A DNA stretch of 64,000 nt from Nitrospira sp. (GCA_016715825.1 JADJXO010000001.1:681001-745000); one strand, 5' to 3'; positions 9,290-18,481 are shown, counted from the first letter of the stretch. Numbers and translations are program-made. The notes: a model not told the origin generated them from the letters alone.

Positions 9290-9772
9290 ATGCTGCGGAT
9301 TTTGGTGCTACATGGTCCCAACCTCAATCTACTAGGCAGTCGGGAAGAGTCGATCTACGGGACCGAGACGCTCGAGATGATCGACACCTCTCTTCACAAG
9401 CTTAGTGTTGAGCTCGGAGTCGAGCTTGTCATCCACCAATCGAATCTGGAAGGGGAATTGGTCAACTGGGTTCAGGAGGCGCGCCATGGGTATCATGGCA
9501 TCATCATCAATCCGGCGGCCTATACCCATACGAGTGTCGCCATACGAGATGCTCTCGCGGCCGTGAATCTCCCAACCGTTGAGGTTCACCTATCAAATAT
9601 TTATCGACGGGAGGAGTTTAGACAGCATTCATACGTGTCAGGAGTCGTGTTAGGACAGATCGCCGGTTTTGGCTCCAATGGATATCGGCTGGCGCTCAGG
9701 GGATTGTATGAACACATCGCTGATACTGGAGCGAAGGGGTTTCCAGGAAGCCATCGTGCGGCTCCTATATAG
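9290..9772 (+). CDS. aroQ: 3-dehydroquinate dehydratase, type II
   Basis: AroQ catalyses the third step of the shikimate pathway, the dehydration of 3-dehydroquinate. The family opening LRILVLHGPNLNLLGSRE is followed by IINPAAYTHTSVAIRDAL, VEVHLSNIYRREEFRQHS with the catalytic His/Arg set, and GFGSNGYRLALRG. At 160 residues it has the expected size for the dodecameric type II enzyme. A gap of about 80 bases separates it from the TPR gene, so a separate promoter is possible, but no convincing one was identified. Confidence 0.96.
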   Translation: MLRILVLHGPNLNLLGSREESIYGTETLEMIDTSLHKLSVELGVELVIHQSNLEGELVNWVQEARHGYHGIIINPAAYTHTSVAIRDALAAVNLPTVEVHLSNIYRREEFRQHSYVSGVVLGQIAGFGSNGYRLALRGLYEHIADTGAKGFPGSHRAAPI

Positions 9773-9831
9773 ACCTCGTTTTCAGTCATGCAATCACTGA
9801 ATGATGAGTGTGTAATCGAAGGGAGTGAAGA

Positions 9832-10392
9832 GTGATTTCCACGGTTGATTTTCGTAGCGGCGTCCGGTTGATGGTTGAAGGCGAACCTTTCCATATTGTT
9901 GATTTTCAACATGTCAAGCCTGGTAAGGGCGGGGCGTTTGTTCGTACCAAATTGAAGAGTTACCTGTCTGGGAACGTATTGGACCGAACGTTTCGATCGG
10001 GCGAACGATTTGAAGAACCTGACCTCGAAGAGCGGGACATGCAGTTTCTCTATGCATCCGGTGAGTCCTATACGCTGATGGATACAGAATCTTATGAGCA
10101 GCTTACCTTTGAAAAGAATCAGTTGGGGGAGAATGCGGATCTGCTCAAGGAAAATATGGTTGTGAAGATTCTTATCTATGAGCATCGTCCCATCGCTGTC
10201 GAGTTGCCAAATTTTATTGAGTTGAAGGTGGTTGATGCGGAACCAGGAGTGCGCGGAGATACGGCATCTGGTGGGACGAAGCCGGCAGTCGTTGAAACGG
10301 GAGCTACGATCAAAGTGCCCTTGTACCTGGAGGTTGGAACTACAATCCGGATTGACACGCGCACAAGGTCCTATGTGGAGCGAGTCCGGTGA
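9832..10392 (+). CDS. efp: Elongation factor P
   Basis: EF-P relieves ribosome stalling at polyproline stretches. The three OB-like domains are continuous. The tip loop reads KPGKGGAF with Lys at residue ~32, so this is a lysine-type EF-P and not the arginine type modified by EarP. The C-terminal signature appears as IKVPLYLEVGTTIRIDTRTR. GTG 9832 is preceded by a GAAGGGAGTGA stretch. The stop overlaps the accB start by 4 bases, which ties efp to fatty-acid synthesis genes, a frequent bacterial arrangement. Confidence 0.96.
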   Translation: MISTVDFRSGVRLMVEGEPFHIVDFQHVKPGKGGAFVRTKLKSYLSGNVLDRTFRSGERFEEPDLEERDMQFLYASGESYTLMDTESYEQLTFEKNQLGENADLLKENMVVKILIYEHRPIAVELPNFIELKVVDAEPGVRGDTASGGTKPAVVETGATIKVPLYLEVGTTIRIDTRTRSYVERVR

Positions 10393-10940
10393 AACGTCGT
10401 CGATCAAAAGTCAAGGCTCGCCGGATTGTGATGCCTGAGATCACGAGAGAGCCGATCCCTGAGGCCTCACTGACGGGAGGTTCCAGTAAGCAAATTCAAG
10501 AACTGATCGATCTGCTCCGCCGGAACAACCTGACCGAGCTTGAGTTTGAATGCCACGGGACCCGCATCCGTGTCCGTCACGAGGCTTCTGTTAAGGCCAC
10601 CACAACCTTGCTCCACGAGTCGATTCCAGCCTCGCCACAACAAACAACGCATTCCGCTTCAAGTACGACTGCAGTCCCTGAAGCGGCTATTGGTTTCCTC
10701 ACGGTCACCTCACCAATTGTCGGCACGTTCTATCGATCGCCTTCTCCTGACGCCGACGCGTATGTTGAAGAGGGGGATTCGGTCAAGAAGGGCCAAGTGC
10801 TGTGCATTGTTGAAGCCATGAAGCTGATGAATGAGATTGAGTCCGAAGTGGATGGCCGTATCGTGAAGGTCCTGGTTGAGAATACCAAACCCGTGGAATA
10901 CGGTCAGGCGCTTTTTCTCATCGACCCCAAAGCTGTGTAA
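10389..10940 (+). CDS. accB: Biotin carboxyl carrier protein of acetyl-CoA carboxylase
   Basis: AccB carries the biotin that shuttles carboxyl groups between AccC and the carboxyltransferase in fatty-acid initiation. The C-terminal biotinyl domain contains VEAMKLMNEIE, with the biotinylated Lys at about residue 145, and the preceding SPIVGTFYRSPSPDA thumb-region hallmark. The middle is a Ser/Thr/Pro-rich linker and the N-terminus an AccB helical region. GTG 10389 overlaps the efp stop; ATG 10431 (MPEITREP) is a plausible shorter start because the first 14 residues are unusually basic. BirA, the likely ligase, is encoded at 52.3-53.1 kb. Confidence 0.95.
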   Translation: MKRRRSKVKARRIVMPEITREPIPEASLTGGSSKQIQELIDLLRRNNLTELEFECHGTRIRVRHEASVKATTTLLHESIPASPQQTTHSASSTTAVPEAAIGFLTVTSPIVGTFYRSPSPDADAYVEEGDSVKKGQVLCIVEAMKLMNEIESEVDGRIVKVLVENTKPVEYGQALFLIDPKAV

Positions 10941-10987
10941 GTAGGTTGTTCTCACGTCAATCCTCACCCGTGTGTCGGAGCTAACTC

Positions 10988-12328
10988 GTGTTCAAGAGAG
11001 TATTAGTCGCTAATCGCGGGGAAATCGCACTGCGAGTCATCCGCGCGTGCAAAGAGCTTGGTATCGAGACGGTTGCCATTCACTCAGAAGCGGATGCATT
11101 GAGTTTGCACGTTCGAGCGGCTGACGCAAAGGTGTGTGTTGGGCCTGCCGATTCGTCCTTAAGCTACCGGAATATTCCCAACGTCCTTAGTGCTGCTGAG
11201 ATCATGGGAGTCGATGCGATACATCCTGGATATGGATTCCTTTCTGAAAACGCTCATTTTGCAGAAGTTTGTGAGTCTATCGGCATTAAATTTATCGGTC
11301 CCAGTTCCGAGAATATCGCCCTGCTGGGGGATAAGGCGAAGGCACGGGAGATCGTGGCGAAACGAGGGCTTCCTGTCACACCAGGCAGCCAGGGGGAGTT
11401 GCGTAGTGAGGAAGAGGCATTGCAGGCTGCCAAGCAAATAGGCTTCCCCGTCATCATTAAGGCCTCCGCTGGAGGAGGCGGTCGGGGGATGCGTGTCGTC
11501 AGCCGAGTCGAGGACCTAGGTCGAGCGTTTCAGGCTGCTCAGGCTGAGGCGAAGTCGACGTTTGGCAATGATGGCGTCTACCTTGAGCGCTATTTTTTAG
11601 AACCGCGACATATTGAAGTGCAAATCATGGCCGACCAGCACGGCCGAGTGGTCCATTTAGGAGAACGGGACTGCTCGATTCAACGCCGACATCAGAAACT
11701 TGTCGAGGAAACCCCGTCACCTGTCGTCGATGATAAGCTTCGTCGAGAAATGGGACGGGTTGCGATTGAAGCCGTCAAGGCAGCCCAGTATCGAAATGTT
11801 GGAACGGTCGAATTTATGCTCGATAAGGACAAGAATTTCTACTTTATGGAAGTCAACACTCGGATTCAGGTTGAGCATCCGATCACAGAGATGGTGACGG
11901 GGATTGATCTCATCAAAGAACAGATCCGTCTTGCCGCAGGTCATCCACTGGCGATACGACAGCAAGATGTGGTGCTCACTGGCCATAGTCTCGAGTGTCG
12001 TATTAACGCCGAAGACCCTGAGAAATTCACACCGTCTCCCGGCACGATCACGAGGTATAGTCCACCTGGAGGGTTTGGCGTTCGTGTTGACTCTGCTATG
12101 GAATCAGGCTCGACGGTCGTGCCGTATTACGACTCGATGATCGCCAAGCTGATTACACACGGCCGTGATCGGCAGGAGTCCATGGCACGTATGAAACGTG
12201 CGCTGGGTGAATTCACCATCGAAGGCATCAAGACGACCATCCCATTGCATCGTCGGATTCTTGAGGATCCCGACTTTCAGAAGGGTCACGTGTCGACGAC
12301 GTTTCTGGAACGATTTCTCGCCAGGTAG
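10988..12328 (+). CDS. accC: Biotin carboxylase subunit of acetyl-CoA carboxylase
   Basis: AccC uses ATP and bicarbonate to carboxylate AccB-biotin. It has the ATP-grasp architecture: N-terminal VLVANRGEIALRVIRACKEL, the glycine-rich loop KASAGGGGRGMRVV, the catalytic region FMEVNTRIQVEHPITEMVTG and the C-terminal VPYYDSMIAKLITHG. The 446-residue length matches the stand-alone E. coli subunit. GTG 10988 is preceded by CGGAG at suitable distance. It follows accB by 47 bases, so the two are almost certainly cotranscribed. Confidence 0.97.
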   Translation: MFKRVLVANRGEIALRVIRACKELGIETVAIHSEADALSLHVRAADAKVCVGPADSSLSYRNIPNVLSAAEIMGVDAIHPGYGFLSENAHFAEVCESIGIKFIGPSSENIALLGDKAKAREIVAKRGLPVTPGSQGELRSEEEALQAAKQIGFPVIIKASAGGGGRGMRVVSRVEDLGRAFQAAQAEAKSTFGNDGVYLERYFLEPRHIEVQIMADQHGRVVHLGERDCSIQRRHQKLVEETPSPVVDDKLRREMGRVAIEAVKAAQYRNVGTVEFMLDKDKNFYFMEVNTRIQVEHPITEMVTGIDLIKEQIRLAAGHPLAIRQQDVVLTGHSLECRINAEDPEKFTPSPGTITRYSPPGGFGVRVDSAMESGSTVVPYYDSMIAKLITHGRDRQESMARMKRALGEFTIEGIKTTIPLHRRILEDPDFQKGHVSTTFLERFLAR

Positions 12329-12531
12329 ATCTACAAGCTCGCTTCAAACTGTCTGGCAACCCATTCTTTCCTTTGGGAAGGTTTCTCATTCCTTGGTCTC
12401 CCATTGAAGCCATGGTAGGCTAACCCAAGACAGAGACGACCAGGGGTGTCAGTTCCTGCCGATGCAGAGGTGATTCTCTCCCGTGTTCTTGATAGGATGG
12501 ATGTATCGTTCAAGGGTGGTGTATCACGCAT

Positions 12532-13785
12532 ATGAGACGTATTGCATTAATTATCAGTATGTTAGCCATCGGGTTGGCCATCGGCGGGTATGTCTTTTTT
12601 AATGGGGAACGCAAGGTCCCGGTACACTACCGAACGGCAGCCGTTGAACGAGGTTCAGTAATTTCTACCGTCAGTGCGACCGGAACGATCAATCCTGTTG
12701 TGCTAGTAGAGGTGGGGACGCAAGTATCGGGAATGATTAAGGCGCTCCACGTTGATTTCAATTCACGAGTGAAGGCCGGGGAAACCGTTGCAGTCATCGA
12801 TGCGGAACCGTTTAAAGCACGCCGCGAACAAGCCGCCAGCAATTTGGATGTGGCACGCTCCAACGTGGCACGATCTAAGGCTGATCTTGCTCAGCGAAAA
12901 CGGGAACTCGAGCGAGTGCAGTCCCTCTTGCCACAGCAATTCGTGGCGCAAAACGACGTGGATGTTGCACTGACAAGTTATCAGAGTGCGGAAGCACAGT
13001 TGCGGGTTGCCGAGGCGCAGGTCAAGCAAGCCACGGCGGCGTTGAGCGCGGCTGAACAGGAATTAAAATATACCGTGATTCGATCACCCATCGATGGGAT
13101 CGTTGTGGCGCGTAATGTCGAGGTAGGGCAAACGGTCGCGGCAAGTTTCGCCACGCCGAACCTTTTTCTGATCGCTCTTGATCTCACCAACATGCAGGTC
13201 AATACCAATGTGAGTGAGTCGGACATCGGCGGAATGACAGAGGGGCAAGAAGCCGTCTTTACGGTGGATGCCTACCCCGGTGAGTCTTTTACCGGCACTA
13301 TTCGACAAGTTCGCCTTGCACCCATCAACGTACAGAATGTGGTGACCTATAATGTGGTGGTCGGTGTGGATAATACAGATCTCCGGCTTAAGCCCGGCAT
13401 GACTGCCAATGTGTCGATCATCGTAGCCCAGAATGACAAAGCGCTGAAAGTCCCTAACGCGGCGCTTCGGTTCAGACCTCCACTGTTAGAGAGGGAGCAT
13501 CCTGAGGTCAATGGAGCAACGGCGAGTGTTGTCGCAGGAGGTTCAATATTGAAGAGCGATGAAGGGCGGACACAGAAAGGCGTCTGGAAGTTAACAGAGA
13601 ATGAAAACCTTGCGCAGATTCCGGTTCAAACGGGGATTTCGGATGGTGTGGCGACGGAAATTGTATCTGGAGGTCTGACGGAGGGCGATATGGTGGTTAT
13701 TGGTCTTGAGCAGTCGTCAGGAGAGGAGAGGAGAAATGAGTTGCCGCCTGGTTTCGGAAGCAAGCGGCGTTCATATTCCCGATGA
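12532..13785 (+). CDS. macA: MacA-like periplasmic adaptor (membrane fusion protein)
   Basis: This is an RND/ABC-type membrane fusion protein. A single N-terminal hydrophobic segment (residues ~4-23) anchors it in the inner membrane. The lipoyl-like half motif (VEVGTQVSGMIKALHVDF), a ~100-residue coiled-coil hairpin rich in Ala/Gln/Glu, the second lipoyl half (TVIRSPIDGIVVARNVEVGQ) and a beta-barrel follow in order. It would link the ABC permease downstream to an outer-membrane channel. No TolC homologue is present in the window. Substrate is unknown; MacAB-type pumps export macrolides, peptides or lipids. Confidence 0.9.
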   Translation: MRRIALIISMLAIGLAIGGYVFFNGERKVPVHYRTAAVERGSVISTVSATGTINPVVLVEVGTQVSGMIKALHVDFNSRVKAGETVAVIDAEPFKARREQAASNLDVARSNVARSKADLAQRKRELERVQSLLPQQFVAQNDVDVALTSYQSAEAQLRVAEAQVKQATAALSAAEQELKYTVIRSPIDGIVVARNVEVGQTVAASFATPNLFLIALDLTNMQVNTNVSESDIGGMTEGQEAVFTVDAYPGESFTGTIRQVRLAPINVQNVVTYNVVVGVDNTDLRLKPGMTANVSIIVAQNDKALKVPNAALRFRPPLLEREHPEVNGATASVVAGGSILKSDEGRTQKGVWKLTENENLAQIPVQTGISDGVATEIVSGGLTEGDMVVIGLEQSSGEERRNELPPGFGSKRRSYSR

Positions 13786-13871
13786 GGCATGCACACGATC
13801 GAGGAATCTGTGAGGAGATGTCAGTATGGGCTGCTTCGATGGGGGCATGGGCAACTCTCCAGAGTGGCTGA

Positions 13872-14609
13872 GTGTCTCTTCGACCATGGTCTCTTTTCGT
13901 GAATTCCTTGATTGTCTGCCAAGACATGTGGAAGGTCTATCGAGTCGGCGATGTTGAAGTACAAGCGCTGCGAGGGTTGAGTCTCTCAATCGACCAGGGT
14001 GAGTTTGTCGCGATTATGGGATCAAGCGGATCAGGCAAGTCGACGCTGATGAACATCCTCGGTTGCCTCGATAAGCCGAGTCAGGGGCATTACTGGCTCA
14101 ACGGAATTGATACAGGAGGTCTTCGCTCAGACCAGTTGGCGGAGATTCGGAATCAGCAGATCGGGTTTGTCTTTCAGAGTTTTAATCTAATTCCTCGTAC
14201 CAGCGCGTTGGAGAACACCCAATTGCCGTTGTTTTACCGAGGACTTTCCGTGCGAGAGCAGCGGGCACTCGCATCTGCGGCGTTGCAACGTGTCGGGTTG
14301 CGCGGTCGCGAAGGGCATTCCCCGACGCAACTTTCTGGCGGGCAGCAGCAGCGAGTGGCGATTGCCCGTGCATTGGTCGCAACCCCCTCCTTGCTCTTAG
14401 CGGATGAACCAACCGGGAATCTTGATACACAATCGAGTCGAGAAATCATGGACATTCTTAAGGAACTGAACCAGGAGGGTATGACGGTAATCTTGGTCAC
14501 TCATGAGAGTGATGTTGCGGCATTCGCCTCCCGAGAAATTATGATCAAAGATGGTCGGATCCAGAGTGACCGGGTCACCAAGCATCCTGTTCAAGCCACG
14601 GAGGCGTAG
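13872..14609 (+). CDS. MacB-like ABC transporter ATPase
   Basis: This is the nucleotide-binding protein of a MacB/LolD-type exporter. Walker A is GSSGSGKSTLMN, the Q-loop region is IGFVFQSFNLIPR, the signature is LSGGQQQRVAIARAL, Walker B is LLLADEPTGNLD and the switch His is in VTHESD. Unlike E. coli MacB, the ATPase is separate from the permease, which begins immediately after its stop codon. The start is uncertain: GTG 13872, GTG 13899 and TTG 13908 are in frame, and homologues usually begin a few residues before the VCQDMWKVYRVG segment. Confidence 0.93.
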   Translation: MSLRPWSLFVNSLIVCQDMWKVYRVGDVEVQALRGLSLSIDQGEFVAIMGSSGSGKSTLMNILGCLDKPSQGHYWLNGIDTGGLRSDQLAEIRNQQIGFVFQSFNLIPRTSALENTQLPLFYRGLSVREQRALASAALQRVGLRGREGHSPTQLSGGQQQRVAIARALVATPSLLLADEPTGNLDTQSSREIMDILKELNQEGMTVILVTHESDVAAFASREIMIKDGRIQSDRVTKHPVQATEA

Positions 14610-15839
14610 GTGTTCATTTGGCTGACGATCGTGACGGCGCTGCGGATTCTTCGACGAAATCGGCTACGCGCAGGTCTGACGTTGCTCGGGATCGTGATTG
14701 GTGTGGCTGCAGTTATCGCGATGGTGAGTATCGGTGAGGGGGCGAAGCAGGCCGTGCAGAAGCAAATTGCCTCAATCGGTACGAATGTCATCATGATCTG
14801 GCCGAGCGCAACGAGAGTGGGTGGGGTACGAGGCGCACAGGGAAGTGCTGTGAGCTTGACAGTTGCGGATGCGATGGAGCTCAAGAAGAAAGTTCCTCTC
14901 TTGACCGAGACCGGGTGGTCGATGAGAAACATCACACAGATCGTACATGGGAATCGCAACTGTAACAGCCCGGTTTATGGAGTTTCGACGAATTATCTTC
15001 ATATCCGAGACTGGCGGTTAAGCAGTGGAGGTCCATTTACGCAGACCGATATGGATAGTGCTGCCCTTGTAGCGATTCTCGGCCAGACCGTGGTGAATGA
15101 AATTTTTGAACCAGGAGAGGAGCCGCTAGGGGCACTGATCCGTATCAATAATGTCCCACTGCGGGTGATTGGAGTCTTATCGCCGAAGGGGCAGTCACTG
15201 TATGGATCAGATCAGGACGATGTCGTCGTTATTCCGTTTTCGACCGCCGAGCGAAAAGTCCTGGGAAGCATGTTTCTCGGATCGGTCGGGGGTATCTACG
15301 CGTCCACCGGACGCATGGAGGATCTCCAAGACGCGACGGAGGAAATCCGTCAAGTGATGAGATTGCGTCACCGCGTAAGAGGTGGGGACCCTGATGATTT
15401 CACGATTCGTACGCAAGTGGAGATGGGAATGGTCCAGGAGGAGACAAGTGAAACACTGACCATCATGTTGATGGTCATCGCATGTGTCTCGCTTCTAGTC
15501 GGTGGCATCGGAATCATGAATATTCTGCTGGTCTCTGTCACTGAACGGACCAGGGAAATCGGTATCCGGATGGCGGTTGGAGCGAAACGAGTACACATCA
15601 TGATGCAATTCCTGATCGAAGCGATGACGCTTGGTGTGGTCGGAGGATTGATAGGCATCGCCTGTGGGATTCTCGCTGCTCGATTAACCACGATTATTGC
15701 CGGGTGGCCAACCATCATCTCGACCGATGCCGTGGTGGTTGCCTTTATCTTTTCCGTCGTCGTCGGCCTGTTTTTCGGTCTTTATCCAGCCAACAAAGCT
15801 GCTCGACTGAACCCTATCGAAGCATTGCGCTACGAGTAG
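14610..15839 (+). CDS. MacB-like ABC transporter permease
   Basis: This 409-residue inner-membrane permease has one N-terminal transmembrane segment (TLLGIVIGVAAVIAMVSIG), a large periplasmic MacB_PCD domain (~residues 45-280) and three C-terminal FtsX-type helices containing ERTREIGIRMAVGAK. The family is mechanotransmissive, moving cargo in the periplasm with MacA. The GTG start is directly adjacent to the ATPase stop. With the genes at 12532 and 13872 it makes a complete inner-membrane MacAB-type pump. Confidence 0.93.
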   Translation: MFIWLTIVTALRILRRNRLRAGLTLLGIVIGVAAVIAMVSIGEGAKQAVQKQIASIGTNVIMIWPSATRVGGVRGAQGSAVSLTVADAMELKKKVPLLTETGWSMRNITQIVHGNRNCNSPVYGVSTNYLHIRDWRLSSGGPFTQTDMDSAALVAILGQTVVNEIFEPGEEPLGALIRINNVPLRVIGVLSPKGQSLYGSDQDDVVVIPFSTAERKVLGSMFLGSVGGIYASTGRMEDLQDATEEIRQVMRLRHRVRGGDPDDFTIRTQVEMGMVQEETSETLTIMLMVIACVSLLVGGIGIMNILLVSVTERTREIGIRMAVGAKRVHIMMQFLIEAMTLGVVGGLIGIACGILAARLTTIIAGWPTIISTDAVVVAFIFSVVVGLFFGLYPANKAARLNPIEALRYE

Positions 15840-15861
15840 GGAACTGCTCCCGGAGTGTTCA

Positions 15862-17091
15862 TTACTTGTTCAGTTGGATGATGGTTTCGATCGACCTCGG
15901 TTCGTGTGCATCGACTTGTTCAGCGAGGTTAATGACAAAGGGGTTGGGATACTCGTTTCCGCCTGGTCGATGCGTGATGGTGATGATCGGTTGATGTACT
16001 TGTGTCTGATTGAGTTCTGTGACGACCGCCACCTCTTGTGTATTGAGTCGGACGTGGCTATGAATCGGATAGATTCCGATCAGGGTGATGAACGTCGACA
16101 CGATGCGTTCGTCGAGTTTTCTTTTCTGCACTTCCTGATAAAGACGCTGAAAGGTCTGATGCGAGGTCAGTGGAGTGGACCCTCCAAATCCTGTGAGTAA
16201 CTCATCGTATCGGTCGACGACCATAAGAATCCGAGTGCGATCGGAGGTAAACTCCCCACGGGCCTCTTGAGGGTACCCACTGTCGTCAAGGTACGCGTGA
16301 TGATTGGCAATGAGATGGAGGATGGAAGCGTCAAACCCACCTTGTCCTTGTAGCGCACGCATCCCTCGATTTGGGTGACTCTCAAATTCAGACTTCTCGG
16401 CCTGAGAAAGGCCGGACAGTGAATGGATACGATGCCAGATAGTGGGTTTGATCTGCAAGAGCCCGACGTCGTGTAACAATGCGGCGGTGGCAAGTTCCTG
16501 CAGTTCCAGAGGATTGAATTGATATGCTTGGCCAAGGACGAGAGAAAGCGTGCACGTCGTCAGGGCATGTTGGTTGAGCATCGATTCCCCAGGTTGACTC
16601 TGACTCAGCGCCATAAAAAGAGCAGAGGGTGTGAGGGTTCGAGTGACGATGGTGATTTCTTGGACCGCTTCGGCGGCTTGCTGGGAATTGACTGTGCCGG
16701 TTTTGGATATGGTCGTGAACACGGACTGGACCGCCAGGGTCAGTTGCTGCTTGGCGAGTTTGGCCTTCCTCAATTCTTCGGTCAACTGCGCTAAAGGTTT
16801 GACCTGTTTCACAATCGGAGCGGGTGAAGACTGGGCTGTGGACGACGATAGTGCAGTGTCGTTCTCCCGTGAGTGTGGAGCAAGTCCACGGGTGAGATCG
16901 ATCGTGACGGTTCGGACCCCTGCTTGAACCAATTTGTCGATTTGAGTGTCGCGTTCCACAAAAAAAGAATGACGAAGAAACGGACTGCGATACCAAGGAA
17001 GATCTAACGCGGAGACATACATGCCAATTTGCAGATCAGAGATTGAGATGCGCTGGGATGTCATCGTTAGAGCAGGATATGTGGGCTCCAT
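15862..17091 (-). CDS. DUF3391/HD-GYP domain protein (c-di-GMP phosphodiesterase type)
   Basis: Residues ~14-70 match DUF3391 (ISISDLQIGMYVSALDLPW), and residues ~165-340 form an HD-GYP domain. Metal-ligand positions appear intact: His175, His207-Asp208 (LLHDVGLL), His239, His264-His265 and Asp293. Two motif positions differ from the consensus: the Lys of HDxGK is Leu, and HHExxDGxGYP reads HHAYLDDSGYP. HD-GYP proteins hydrolyse c-di-GMP in the cytoplasm, so this one may act but with altered substrate contact. ATG 17091 was chosen; ATG 17064 just before the DUF3391 segment is possible. It is convergent with the permease gene, 22 bases apart. Confidence 0.88.
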   Translation of the reverse strand: MEPTYPALTMTSQRISISDLQIGMYVSALDLPWYRSPFLRHSFFVERDTQIDKLVQAGVRTVTIDLTRGLAPHSRENDTALSSSTAQSSPAPIVKQVKPLAQLTEELRKAKLAKQQLTLAVQSVFTTISKTGTVNSQQAAEAVQEITIVTRTLTPSALFMALSQSQPGESMLNQHALTTCTLSLVLGQAYQFNPLELQELATAALLHDVGLLQIKPTIWHRIHSLSGLSQAEKSEFESHPNRGMRALQGQGGFDASILHLIANHHAYLDDSGYPQEARGEFTSDRTRILMVVDRYDELLTGFGGSTPLTSHQTFQRLYQEVQKRKLDERIVSTFITLIGIYPIHSHVRLNTQEVAVVTELNQTQVHQPIITITHRPGGNEYPNPFVINLAEQVDAHEPRSIETIIQLNK

Positions 17092-17165
17092 GACATGAAA
17101 GTAAGGCTCTTATAGATCGGTCAGAAGGAACGAAAACTGTAGCTGGAGAGCGAGGATGCCCGTTG

Positions 17166-17762
17166 CTAAGGTAACGTGGGCGAGGGAGGAAGGGTGGAAA
17201 GCGAGAGCTCAATACGAGGGCTCACCTTATCCACGTGCTTGTATAGATGGGTTTCGACGATGCGATTATCGTTGATACCGAGCCCCTCGCAGACGGCATC
17301 TTGAGTGATTTTGAGACCTCCATCGAGATCACGGCGCAACGAGGAGGCAAAGAAAAATTTAATTGAGATGACCAATGGTTCAGAGAGGAGTCGATCTCGT
17401 AGCGTGATCTTGAACGGGGATCGTACTAAGACTAACCATACCTGGTGCCCTACCTGTGTTTTGTAGGCTCGCCCCGCAGAGGAAAGCACACGGCGTCCGT
17501 TCACGGTTGCGTACTGATGGTTGATGCTGGGCGGGATCGGTAGAGTGACAGTGAGTTCGTTTGAGGTGACACCCGACGGGTACCATGTTTTCCCCATGGC
17601 GGTGGTTGAGGGCAACCGGTCTGATTCGACCGCTACTCTCGGATGCCGTATGGACGGTCGAGTGATTGAAGGAGCGGAAAGCCTTTTCCCGCGTCGATGG
17701 GAGATGGTCCGAGATGGAAAAATTGTTGTGCGATCATGATGGGGGAGTTGGCTCGATGACAT
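17166..17762 (-). CDS. RusA-family Holliday junction resolvase-like protein
   Basis: The C-terminal ~130 residues match the RusA fold: TLPIPPSINHQYATVNGRR, then DLDGGLKITQDAVCEGLGINDNRI with the acidic cluster expected for the active site. RusA enzymes cut four-way junctions and are often phage-derived. The N-terminal 55 residues are Ser/Arg/Thr/Pro-rich and look non-coding, so the real start may be ATG 17597. The longer start at 17762 is only 9 bases from the mraZ stop and is kept because of that operon spacing. It lies last in an HTH-mraZ-RusA group. Confidence 0.72.
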   Translation of the reverse strand: MSSSQLPHHDRTTIFPSRTISHRRGKRLSAPSITRPSIRHPRVAVESDRLPSTTAMGKTWYPSGVTSNELTVTLPIPPSINHQYATVNGRRVLSSAGRAYKTQVGHQVWLVLVRSPFKITLRDRLLSEPLVISIKFFFASSLRRDLDGGLKITQDAVCEGLGINDNRIVETHLYKHVDKVSPRIELSLSTLPPSPTLP

Positions 17763-17771
17763 GTGCTCGGG

Positions 17772-18212
17772 CTATAGGAGGTTTTGGATCTTTGCCATGT
17801 TTTGCTCGTACCGATCTTCCGTACGGGCAATATACCGACGCCAGTCGCTTGGGTTCCAGATTTCCATTCTGTGATAGAGGCCGACGAGGATGATTTCCTG
17901 ATCTTCATCAACCGGGACGAGCTTCCGCAAGCGGCTTGGGATCAAGATCCGCCCAGTCTTATCGATGTCGGATGGGCCGGCCTCTGAAACCACGCAATGC
18001 ATGAAAAGGCGACTCTGGTCCTCATCTAACGAGGTCCGGGTTCGTTCGAGGACCTTCTCCCATTCCTTCGTTGAATAGATCAATAAGGATTGCTCCGGTC
18101 CCTTGAGAAACATCACCGTTTCGCCATCGGCCTCAATTTGTTCACGAATAGGTGAGGGAACGATGAAGCGTCCCTTGTCATCAAGCTTGCAGAGGTACTC
18201 ACCAGCGAACAT
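17772..18212 (-). CDS. mraZ: Transcriptional regulator MraZ
   Basis: MraZ is a SpoVT/AbrB-like swapped-hairpin DNA-binding protein that forms a ring and represses the division and cell-wall cluster. Two copies of the MraZ fold are visible: MFAGEYLCKLDDKGRFIVPS at the start and DIDKTGRILIPSRLRKLV in the second half. The 146-residue length is typical. The neighbours are unusual: instead of mraW/rsmH and ftsL it is followed by a RusA-like gene and preceded by a small excisionase-type HTH gene. Confidence 0.95.
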   Translation of the reverse strand: MFAGEYLCKLDDKGRFIVPSPIREQIEADGETVMFLKGPEQSLLIYSTKEWEKVLERTRTSLDEDQSRLFMHCVVSEAGPSDIDKTGRILIPSRLRKLVPVDEDQEIILVGLYHRMEIWNPSDWRRYIARTEDRYEQNMAKIQNLL

Positions 18213-18226
18213 CTGGACAACCTAAT

Positions 18227-18424
18227 TTAGGAGCCGGTGGAAGATCTGGTTCGGTCTCGTATCCATTGCTCTAAGTCTGAACGCACAAATCGCCACTCTT
18301 TTCCCAGTTTGAAGGCTGGAATCTGTCGGCTTCGGAGATACCGGTAGAGCGTGCGCTGCGTGATCTTGAGGTAACGGCATGTTTCTGTCGCCGTCATCAG
18401 TTCGCTTTTTGGGGAGCTCCGCAT
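18227..18424 (-). CDS. Small helix-turn-helix (excisionase/MerR-like) DNA-binding protein
   Basis: This 65-residue protein matches the HTH_17/excisionase group: LMTATETCRYLKITQRTLYR followed by a beta-wing region with IPAFKLGKEWRF and the conserved LEQWI helix. Members bind DNA as architectural or transcription factors. A good sigma70-type promoter lies ~60 bases upstream and mraZ follows after 14 bases, so it probably leads a three-gene operon. No strong Shine-Dalgarno is visible before ATG 18424. Confidence 0.85.
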   Translation of the reverse strand: MRSSPKSELMTATETCRYLKITQRTLYRYLRSRQIPAFKLGKEWRFVRSDLEQWIRDRTRSSTGS

Positions 18425-18481
18425 GATTCTGCATTACAACTGGACCGGTGAGAACCACGCTACCCTCCAGTACTTATGGAC

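Noticed and set aside
17598..17762. N-terminal 55 residues of the RusA-like frame as a real domain
   Set aside because: Composition is Ser/Arg/Thr/Pro-rich with no fold; it may be upstream non-coding sequence, though the start codon could not be settled.
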